DNA of 64,000 bases from Mactra quadrangularis. Its lineage: Eukaryota > Mollusca > Bivalvia > Venerida > Mactridae. A program made the translations under genes and the position numbers. Below the pieces are notes generated by a model. That model saw only the letters and a list, made by a program, of their open reading frames with translations, made no database searches and was not told the origin of the DNA. Shown here piece after piece: positions 23,801 to 35,800 of this stretch (the stretch's first letter is position 1; each line of letters opens with the position of its first letter). Where the stretch lies: positions 61,585,872 through 61,649,871 of the forward strand of contig CM046301.1 in NCBI GenBank assembly GCA_025267735.1. The letters are read 5' to 3'.

Positions 23801-26800
23801 GACTTTTATAAATATAAGGTTAACTCACTTAGAGAAATTTATAAGTCGGTACCATCATATGCGATACTGAACTATTTAAAGGAAATAAATATATATCATA
23901 AAATATAGGACTTTAGATAGTTATTATCGACTCAATTAATGCTATCATCAATTGCATTCGGCGCGATATGACCTTTTTGTGTTGGTGTGCCGTAAAACCC
24001 AAACAAACAAACAGATTATAAAATCCTCCCCCTACAACAAACATAAGATTGATATTTGTGGATAAGTGCTTTACTTGAACTACTCTGTCCTGTCTGTGTG
24101 TCTGTTTGTTAGTCCAATGTATTTTTACTTGGGGTTTCCCCATGTTTAGTAGTGGACTGTGGCAAATCCACATCACAATTTGTAGCCGACGATTACATTC
24201 GGCTGTGCGCGCGCAAATAAAGGGATAATTACCACTCCAATTAATATAGTCCGCATTACACATTAACAAGCAGACGATAAGAAGCACATGTATATCTTAT
24301 CTAGTTTATGTAAGGTAAAAGTCCCTTGTAACGCTTCCATGAGTTGTATACAGCCATATACTCTACCAAAACCCCATGTCTGACAGCGCTATCGGCGCTT
24401 TGATTGTCATATTGTGTCATGTAGTGATGAGTTTTGGAAGTATTTGGCTATAATGTTAATCATTGCTAGACAATATGTTATGCACTGACCCATTTGATAT
24501 CTCCTAGGTCTAGGTCATTTTATTTAGGTACTAAAGGTCAAAGTGGATTTGTGGGACATATTTTGAGAACATTTTTTTCAGAAATGTTCACAGACAATTT
24601 ATCTGTTACTAAAGGTTTAAACATTCTGTGTCCAAATGGTGTGGGGGTGTAAGAGTATTTGTTTATTCTTTCAAAGCTAAAGTTGACATTGTTTATACTT
24701 TAAAAGCTTAAGTTTACTTTATTTTGTATATTTTATGGATTTTTTCAGAGCTTTGCCTATTAGATTTATTTTTTATCAACTGCTTTAATTACTACAATTC
24801 CATTGACTATCTGTAGTGATTAATTACTTTTTGTAAATCATCTTGATAACAAGACTACAGAACTACATTTTTTCTTAATTAATTATAAACTCAAACTTCT
24901 ATGTAAAAGATAGAACTAAAGATATATTAAGGAACAAAGCCTAGAGACATTTTTCCGTTAAATTTGTAAATCATATTCTCATGGTTGATGATTTTTAAGA
25001 CTTATCCTAAAGTTAAGGATTTTTGAGATCCGAAAAGGTGTTCTTAGAAGTTAAGGATTTTGGGGACCTAAAAAGGGGTTCTTTGAATTGAAGTTAAGGA
25101 TTTTGGGGACCTAACATAAGGGTTCTTTGAAGTTAAGGATTTTTGGGACCTGAAATGGGTATTTTTCTATGTATAGGATTTTTGGGACCAACAATGGGTT
25201 GGGTTGTTTTCAATGTAAAAGCTGCCAAATCATGAAATTAAAAAAATCAGAATTTTAAAAATGTTGAACTTTCCCCCATGTTGTATTCTATCTTCTAATG
25301 GTACTTGATTGTGTATTATATTTTAGAATACTAACAGATTTCAAGATGTCATGTAAAGCCTCATCTAATCCCCAACCATCTACAGTACATAGTGATTTAG
25401 ATATTGTTGAATGGGAGGTGTCATATGCTCCTGCCCCTAAAGATATATATTGGTAAGTTGATGGTTATGATAGTAACTCATTCGGAACACCCTCGACCTT
25501 TCATGAATGAATAATCTCAGAAGGATTGGTGGGGGGTCTTCACTGGATTTTGGTGATTTTACTACTTACGCGAGGCGAAGCACGTAACGATTACACAATA
25601 TAGTTCTTGTAGTATACACACAGATCTTTGTCTAAACATATTTATTTGTTTTAAATTGAACCAAATATTGTTCATCGGTATCATTGAAATGTGCAATTTC
25701 AAATTTACGGACTAAAAACGAAACTTCAGTCATCGCCTTAACGATCCTGTATTTGTTTACTTCAACACCAGTTTTTCCAAAATGGCGTCTAAATATGTTC
25801 AAGGTTATTCGTAGCAAATGGCCGAGGATGTTTCGAATGGATAGTAACTGTGGGGGTGGCAAATTAATCATTGCCTTATATATTCTCGAGCACTAGCCCA
25901 ATTTATGTTATATTGTAAATTGCAAAATTATCAACAAGTCAATATGAAATAAGTGACTTTTTAGCTTGAATCAATTTTCACCTGTCCTGGGATTCAAGCA
26001 GTGAGGTTATTGTAATGATTTGGAACACTGAATTTCAGATCTAGAGGTCCTTGGTTTGATTCCTTGCCATAGAAGGTTATTTCCTTCCATGTTAACGTAT
26101 GATATTTAATTAATTGTTCTTCATAAATGGAGATGTTGTCAGCTACTTGTGGAAGAGTAAGCCAGTACTTGTGAAAAAATGTTAATGGAAGTTGATAAGT
26201 CGAGTTAACTAGAATATATAATTAAATGAACAAGTGCAGATAAAGAAAAATGGTGTAAAATCTAAGAAAATGAATTGGTTAGCTTTACTGTAACCTTGAC
26301 TCAAACACATGATTATAGTCACACTATTCTACCAGCGTTTTTCTGCTATATTTCTATATTTGTTAATGTACATGTATATGATTTTTACTATGTCCATTTC
26401 AGGGAGAAATTAAAGTTAAATGGATGGAGATGGTGGTTACGTACAATACTTATAAATGGTTCAATGGTTATATTGTTATTTTTCTTTACTACACCATCCA
26501 TAATATTAAGTAATTTGGATAAACTTAGTTATAAAGACTATGTAGAGAAAACTCATGTAAGTAGAAAATTTTACAATCTAGAAAAAATAAGCATTTTTAT
26601 ACTTTGTACCATTGAGTAACTTGGAAAATTGTTACCAACTTTAATACTAAGCCTCTAACTGGTAATTTTTAGACATTGACATAATTTTTTGCAACCAAGG
26701 GCCAGTTGCCTAATGATTTCGCTACGTATTGCTATGAAAAAGTGCTTTCTTGTAGCTCTTCTTCTTAGGAAACAGCTTGCTATTTATGTCACAAACAAAG

Positions 26801-29800
26801 ATGGTGGCCTGTGCCGAGTAACACTTATGGGCTTATTGTAATTGCATGTTTTTTGGGCGATTTCCAACTAAACAAGTCTTTAACAAGTATAAAATCATTG
26901 CAAAAACATATGTTTATATGAACAATTACAAATATATATTAATTTCAATTTATCTATAGTCAGTCAAACATAAAAACCGAATTGTCGGCAAACAGGAAGT
27001 TACATTACTGCGGAGGCTGCCATTTTGATTTGTTAAAACATTCTCTGGTAGTGAAGATTTTTATTCGCTAGCTTTCGCTACATAGTGAAATGAAGCGATA
27101 TCTTATAGCTAGTCGTTTCCTATGATTTTGCTATGAAGTGATAACTAGCGAAATGCTTAGGCAACGCGCCTCAAGTCAGTTGTCCTTAATGTATGCTATA
27201 TAATACAATCTTATGAATACAAATTCATATCTGTCCAGCCATTGTTTGCTGCAATTTCCATATTACTTACAAGTGATCACCATGAATATACTGGGCTTGT
27301 TGATTCAGTTACATACTCTGGAGTCCCAAAGTTTCTTTACATATGTAATTTTTTCATATTTTCTTTGAAAACTTTAAAGTCAATTTTTCAGTAAAAAATA
27401 CATTTTGACAAAAAGGGAGATAATATGAACAAACATGATTTAGGGTTCACGTTAAAATGTATATTAGTTGTGAAACTAATATAATTGTCTGTCTAAGGGT
27501 AGAAATTGAATTTATTATACTTTTATCATGTGAATTTTTCATTTATCTTTCCATTGGTGTATAGTTTTATTGTGAATTTTTTGTATTAAAACTAGTAAAA
27601 CGTTCCGACCTGAATCGTTGTCTGTATGCTATAATTTTTGCTATGCGTTGTTTAAGCAATCCGTTAAGACCCTACATAACTGAAAAAATGTCCAAAAGAA
27701 AAAAAAGTTACGTAGGGTCTTATATTTAGGACTTATACAGTTTAGTGAATACGAGTCCTGATCCCTTTATGTAAAACAAGTTAGAAACCCAAAAGAAATC
27801 GGTGTCATTTCCAGTGATGCTTTGTATTAAGAGACCGTTTTATTAAGTGATCAGTTTTGGTCTTTCCCTTGGGCGGTCGCTTAATACAAGTTTGACTGTA
27901 TATCTAAATATATTTTAAAACATCAAAATCTTACATGTATAAAGAATTTTTTGGACCCCAGTGTATTTTTAGTTTTTTTAACATCATTTTTACTTTAATA
28001 CAGCAACTTTTACTGGCAATAAAATTTAACAATGCACACTTAGAGAGCAAGAGGTCCTGGGTTCAAACCCTACTAGGGTCACTACTTATTTCCTTGAGCA
28101 AGAAAGTTACCAATTATTGTTCCACTCCACCCAGGGGTAAATGGGTAAATGAGGGATCGTCTGTCTGAATGAGGTTCCGAAATAATCAGGAGTGATCGTA
28201 CAAAATTGTAAAGCTCTAGCCATCATCATCTTCAAATTCTTGTAATACAATATAACATTTATTATATATAATTTCAGAGTGCAGTACTTGTACAATTTTT
28301 ACCCACCTTTGTATTATGGATACTGACGGCTTTATTACCAAACTTGGTTTATTATTCTGATCAATATGTTGGACATTGGACAAGGTAAATTATACAGTAT
28401 AGTTCTATTATCAGGACCATTAAAATCAGTGGTCTTAATTGTGAATTATTCAGAACACCTCGACCATTCATTGAATGAATCATCTTGGAAGGATTCATGG
28501 GGGGTACTCAATAGACTATATCCGGAATTCAAATATTTGGGTTTTCTACTCCGGTACAAACAAACTTTCACTGTTACAATGAAAACACATGTAAAAAGAA
28601 CAATAGGATTAAATCCATAGTTCGTGCTGTTTAGCAATAATGTGTAGAAAACTTTGTTTGTACCGCCTGTACACGGACGGAAAAACCCATAAATTTGAAT
28701 TCCGGATTAGGTCTATACTACTAGGTTTTTTACTATATAAGGTAAAGCACAGGCAAAGTATGTAATGGTTATGCAAAATAGTTCTTATCTAAAACACATT
28801 AAGCTTTGTAAATACATTTCTTTCACTATATATGCCTATATATTATTCGGCGGGTATTATTTAATCATGCATGTAAAATTTATGGACTATTAACAAGACA
28901 TATATCACTGCCTAAACGAAAGTGGATTTGTTTACTATAACACTGGTTGAAGTATTTTGTATTTGACGCAAAGGTAGTTCCAAAATGGCATCTAAATGTG
29001 TCTGAGGTTATTCCTAGTGAATGGCCGAGGTGTTCCGAATGAATAGTGAATAGGTGTTTATACATTTATATAACTATATAGCCTTTATCTTTTGAAAAAA
29101 GTGTTTGCGACTGAAAATGTTTAAAAAATCAAATTTGGAATCACTAAAATAAACTTGTGTGTATTTATACTAGATACTGACATTATTTGTACTTACTATC
29201 TCAATTTTAGTCTTATATTTATGTAATTCCTGACTAGTTAATTCAGTTGGTAGCACACTTGATCTACATACCATTGTAGAGCTTGGTCATGAAATCAAGA
29301 TAACTCTATATTAAGTTTGGCCGTTAGTCTCTGGCTGGTATGCGGTAAAAATGACATAAACAAAAATGTCAGAGGTAAAAGTGCCATACCCTAAGTCGTA
29401 AAATGCCAGAGGTAAAAATGTCTACATTCTCTTTAGCTTAGGTACTAAGTTTATTAGTTGTGCCTTTATACAATTAACATGAATGTGTTTTGTATTCCTT
29501 CAATACAGTAAGTTAAAACACATATCTTATGTTGCTCTTTGAACAATGCCTTTGTCACAGGGAGAGAAAAATATGCAGCCTGATCGTGACTCTAACAGGG
29601 AAACCCCCTGCTAAGAAGACAACTACTCTCCCATTTAACTGTCCAGCCACTTACATATCCTTCTGCCCTTAATGTGATCCTTGTAATCTATAACATTACA
29701 GTTCCTATAATGGACATTATAGCAATATAAAATGTAATATTATTTTGTACTTACAGGAGTTCAGAACATCATTCAGTCATGTTGAAGACATTTATATTTC

Positions 29801-32800
29801 TACTGTTAATGGTTCTTATTTTACCATCACTTGGTCTTACAAGGTATGTACTATTTTGTTTTCATTATATACTCATTCTTACTATAAGAGAATACATACC
29901 AATACCTAATCTTTGACTGATGAAATTATGAGCAAAATGTTCAGAACAGAACAGAATATTTTATTAGCAGAAAACATTGGTGTTCGTCGCCATTACAATA
30001 ATTTGGCGGTAGACCCATACATACATCATTCGGTTTCTTTTTTTATACATAAATGTGAATCACTTTATCTTAAAACAAGATATATCCAAAGAACTCATTT
30101 GGCAAATTTCCCTGTCTTTTACAAAAAAGCCTTAAATCATCTGAGATTTTTTGGTTGATTCTAACTGTAGTTATATCCAGTCAAACATAAAATCAGGCCT
30201 CAAATTTAAGCTCACATACTCTCAAATTGCGAGCGGATTTTGAAAATTGCGAGTAACTTTAACTATAACTTGCAAATTTTCGCGAGTTGGAATTGACGCA
30301 ATAAAAAATACTGTCTGAACTGTCTGACGCTCAAATCAGCTTCAGAATGGCCAGATAGATTGATGGTATCAATTAAATATTCACCTGAAAGACATGTTTG
30401 ATACACCTCGTCTATACCACTAACGCCCTTGTGCATAGTTCATTATAGTACTATGTTATTTTTATATTGCATATATGAATTGTAACTATGTATTTTGTTA
30501 AGATTTAAAGGGAAAAAAATGTGAGTCACCTTTTTTATTTGCGAGTTGAAATAAGTTCTGTCATTGACAATGTCTGTAATGTAATCTAAACCAGGAATTC
30601 TGAATCGTGGTATCCCACCACGCAATATATCGTGACAACTCTTTGTACAAATATTGTATTAAATTAGTGTACATTGTATGTATGTTTATTTCAGTGCTAA
30701 AGCTTTGTTTGATGCTTTTGTTCTCACCAAAAATGAAACCATAGAATGGAAGTAAGTATACATTGTACTTACATAATATTTGATTAAATCATTCACTCTG
30801 TTTAGATCAGTATGAGTTACTGTATTTATTATAACCTAAGTCTGTTTAGCTTATGGTAGCATGTTTGGATTTCAAATCTAGTTTCTTGAAGGGAGTACTG
30901 ATTTGAATCCCACCCAGAGCAGTTATTCCCTTCCATGAAAAATTGACAATAATGTCAATTTTCTTCCATTAATGAAGTATATGAAGAAGTTGCCGGCCTT
31001 ATGGAAGGGTAGGTAAGAATAGGTAATAGACAAGGGTCCAGGAAAGCTAGGTTAAGTGTGCTAGCAGTCATGAAATAACCTAAATTGTGTTGACATAGTG
31101 TAAAACCTATTACAGAAAAAGCATATAATTATACCCCCACAATAATAGTTGAGTCTGGATATGTAAAAATGAGCTAGTGGTCAGTCATTAAGTCAGTTAA
31201 TTGGTTTGAGAATGAAAACATGCTAATAAGTCATAATGTATTGAAGTCATGTTTGATTTGTTGGGTGAATTGTTCATGTTATATAATAGGTCATTGTATT
31301 GTCAGGTTAAAGCTTAATAGATTTGACCTGTATTTCTTTGCTATATTAAAATCATAATGTAGATGAACTGCTGTTTGAAACTGTCAAAATATGTATTTTT
31401 TTCCCGTAAAATTGTGTTTATTACGTTTTTGGCTAAGATTTTTATTTTATTATACCCCCGCTTCGAAGAAGAGGGGGGTATACTGTTTTACCCTTGTCCG
31501 TCCAGCCGGCCGGCCGTCCGTCCGTCCGTTACAAAATTTCCGTTGCAGTTTTCTCAGCAACTATAACATGCAGCAGCCTGATACTTTGCATATTGCTTCA
31601 TCCCATAGTCCCATGTGGTGTAAAGCGATTTCATGCTCCTTGCTCATCTACTTCCTGTTTGTCGCGTATTTTTAGATTTTTGCGGGGGTATCACTAGTCA
31701 GCATTAGCTCACAGATTTACTTGTTTTATTTAAGTATAAAAACACAAGTCATTTTACCTTGTTTAATTATGCCATAAATGGTATAAGCTTTGATGCATAG
31801 GAAATAAAATACAATGGCTTAGCACAATGAATTTAGTTGAGGTGTCCAAAAGTAGCTTATACATTGAAACCACAACTCAATTTTAAAGCGATGGACATAC
31901 TACTGTCTTGCGGGCAACCCTTAATGTGATCATGTTTGAATCTGTTGGAATAAACATTTAAGATTGTACATGTATTTACATTTTATTAAAGATTGTCTGT
32001 TATATTTCCAGTTGTATATTTGTGGCTGGTAATGGTGCATTCTTTGTGAACTATGTTATAACATCGGCATTTATTGGTACTGCCTTGGAGTTATTAAGAT
32101 TTAGTGAATTATTCACGTATGGTTTAAAACTTATATTATCAAAATCCTCAGCTGAGAGAACCTCTGTTAGAAAGGTAGGATAATATATAATTTTTATTGT
32201 TTCGCCTGACATAGTCAGATGATATAAGAGGTGTTACTGGCGGTGTCGGCGGCAGGGGCAGTGGCGTCCGCAACCCATGTCTTGCCTTGGATATAACTCT
32301 GAAACTACATGAGGTATCTACATAAAACTTTGTAGGTAGATAGATCTCCTCAAGTAGAAGTTTAGTGCATAAGAACTGTAACTCTGCCTTGTCTTAGTGT
32401 GGAGTTGTTGCCCCTTCTTCTTTTTATACCTTAAACTTTGTCCGGGACATAACTCTGAAACTACAAGAGGTATCTCCATGAAACTTTGTAGGTAGATAGA
32501 TTTCCTCAAGTAGAAGTTTAGTGCATAAGTACTGTAACTCTGGCTTCTACTCAGAGTTCTAGTTTTTCTTACTTTTTGTGTTGTCTTATGTATCAATGTT
32601 ACTTGTGATTTTTACCTCTCCTTTAAATTGGCAGAGGCATTTCTTAGTTCTTTACTTCAATTGACATGAAACTTGAAAGGAATATTACATTATACATATT
32701 AAACATTCATGGAATGTATCAACATTGCTTATGGTGATATACATGAAAGTTATATGATTATTGACACAATGAAAACTAATATAAATAAACTTTTGATATC

Positions 32801-35800
32801 TTGTTTTTATACCCCCGCTTTGAAGAATAGGGGGGTATACTGTTTTACCCTTGTCCGTGCATCCGTCTGTCCGTTACAAAATTTCCGTCGCAGTTTTCTC
32901 AGCAACTATAACATGCAGCAGCCTAATACTTTGCATATTGCTTCATCCCATAGTCCCATGTGGTGTAAAGCGATTTCATGCTCCTTGCTCATCTACTTCC
33001 TGTTTGTCGCATATTTTTAGATTTTTGCGGGGGTATCACTAGTGAGCATTAGCTCACAGATTTACTTGTTTCCTCTGTAAAGCTACTGAAGTTGTATAAT
33101 TTTGGAATTTTAAACTTTCACCCATATAACTCATCAATAAATGTAGCATTAATCTTTACCTGTATAAAATATTTATAACGCCTTTATATGACCTATACAA
33201 TGTGTTGTTACAGTGTTTACCCCAACAACAGAAAATTGAATAAGACATTGATAATGTATAATTTATTATATTTACAGCATGTATTATGGGAGTTTCAATA
33301 TGGTATGCAGTATGCTTGGTTCCTGTGTGTGTTTGCTATCATTATGTCCTATAGTTTATCTTGTCCACTTATAGCTCCATTTGGTAAGTAACTTGTCTTT
33401 AATGTTTTTCCTCTCTTGTAAAATGTAAGATAAAAGAAACTAGAATGTATTGTCCCATAGAGTTTGCTTGTTTTAGCCTCACCTGGGCTGGTTATAGACA
33501 CGGCCGTGGCATAGTGGTTAGCATGTCTGACCTTAAATCCGGAGATCGTGTGTTCGAGCCCAGTCGCCGTAGGTCATACCCTATGCATGAGTTGTCGGCC
33601 TCGTGGTAGGGTAAGTTAGTACTGGTGATAGAAAAGTGTCCAGGAAAACTATAGTAGGAAGAGCTTGTCATCATAGATAGGACCTAAATATGTGTTGAAT
33701 ATGCGTAAAAAAAGGCTGGTTATATCCTGCCATAAAAACTTGCCAATAATGTTGACCTTGCTCCATTAAGATATATGGAGAAGTTATCTGCCATGTGGAA
33801 GAGAGGATAAGTACTGGATTAGGCAAATTAGAATAAAGGTCCACAAAAGCTAGGTTAGGTGAGCTAGCCACTGTTAAAAATGACAATAAGATATGTTGAA
33901 TCAGCGTTGAACCCAGTGAAAACAAGCAAACGGCTTTAATCAGCATGTTATTATGAAGCACCGTAACATACTGAGTAATATCAAGTAGAATTTTGTCAGA
34001 ATATATCTGTCAGTGGGTACATTCAGGGTTCTCCCAGCTGGTACCAAGTAGAATTACCAAGGGTTACCGTAAGTTACTGAATGTTACCAAACATACCATT
34101 GGTTGCCAAGTAATTCTGAACCAACTTAGGTAATATTGGTAATAATAGTAGTATATGATAGTATATTGCTGCCAATGGTAACTAATGGTACCTTGGTATA
34201 TAAATAAATGAAATTCTTAGTGTTGCCGCCATCATGACTTGAATCAAAACGAGGCTACCAAAGATACCTCACTTATAGGGTTGCGGGAGAATTGGTTACC
34301 AATTACCTTGCCTTGGGTATACCAATTGTTACCAATTTTTACCGATGGTTACCAATGTTACCATCAGTTACCAGTGGTATAACTCTGAACGCACCCAGTG
34401 ACTTTAAACTTTGTTCCTAAGTGATTACTCTAGAACTAAGAGTAGAACAAGGAGACAAGAAAAGGGACTGGAGATTTCATAGGGTTGAAACTCAAAATTA
34501 ACTATTTTTGCTAAGGGATAAACTTTTAGGGCAGGGAAGGATTAAAATTGGACAGGGTGCAGCGCCATGCTATTCTGCTTGAAAACAATCATTTATTCAT
34601 AGTTAGGCTACACTTTTAATAAAAATAAAAAAAGATGTTACATGTCAATTTCTGAGTGAAATTGATATTTATCTTAGAAATTAACGGACTTTTTTTTCAA
34701 ACTGTGTGATAATAGACCAGTTTAGCTTATTCATACTAGGATGGGTTTGGTTTTTTTCTTATTTTGCTGCAAATATAAGTACGGTGGATGTTAAAAAATC
34801 CATAATCAAGATTTTTTTTTTTTCAATTTTTGAAAAATTAGGGTCAAGATTTTTGTATAACGAAAAAAATATAAATGGTGTGGCCTTACTTGAATTAAAT
34901 GTTTTATTTTGTTATACTGGTATATTTTCAGGTTTGGTGTATATGATATTTAAACATATAGTAGATAGATATAATTTATATTTTGCCTACAAACCCTCAC
35001 ATATAAGTCCACATATACATTGGACAGCAGTCAACTATGTTGTTATAGCTGTTATATTCTTACAATTTAATTTTGTCTTCTTCTCCTTCATCAGAGCTGG
35101 TTAGTATAATACCTTTTATATTAGTATTACAATGTGGTAAGCATTCAATATTCATATAGAGCTGTCATTGATTGGGCTTGAAGTGTATCCACGATATCGA
35201 TATATCGAGAAATAAATATCGAGGATACACCGATATATATCGATACCTTCACTGCGGTGCTAAACAGACCATTTATGTTGTCACAAACTCATAATATATG
35301 TATATTTGTCATGAATGTAATACCTTCTGTGGATTAGAGCTATTTCCTCAATGGTGGTGCCATCAATGTTTTACACCTATCAGTTCATATTATGACAGCG
35401 TACCTGTTTCAACTTACTATAGAAAATTCGTCTCACAAATTTGTCACTTAATAGTGACTTTTATTTATTTACCTACATGTATATAGGATTTATTATCCAT
35501 ATTTAAAAATGCATATTGATTATTGATCGGATGAATATCAACGATACAACCATATCATTGGAATCGATGACAGCTCTATACTCATATACAGTCAGTTTCG
35601 AATTTTTCAACCACAATTCAGCGATATTTTTGGAAATGAATTCAATGAGTCCAGCAGGATTCGCATGTTTTAAAACAATGGGTCCATGACAAAAACAATT
35701 GAATCTGTCATATACAATCAAACATCAAATTTTTATAGTATATATTTTTATTAGTATAAGAATCTGATAGATACATGTGTTTTCACTTTTATTAAAATGA

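Noticed and set aside
23913..24287. 124-codon minus-strand frame
   Set aside because: It covers a repeat with an AAAC tail; no domain or splice context.
31363..31697. Open frames with YTPASKKRG or YPRFEEEGG motifs (also at 6958, 32709, 39649, 42045)
   Set aside because: They lie inside family A repeats, in several phases, without a start or domain in common.
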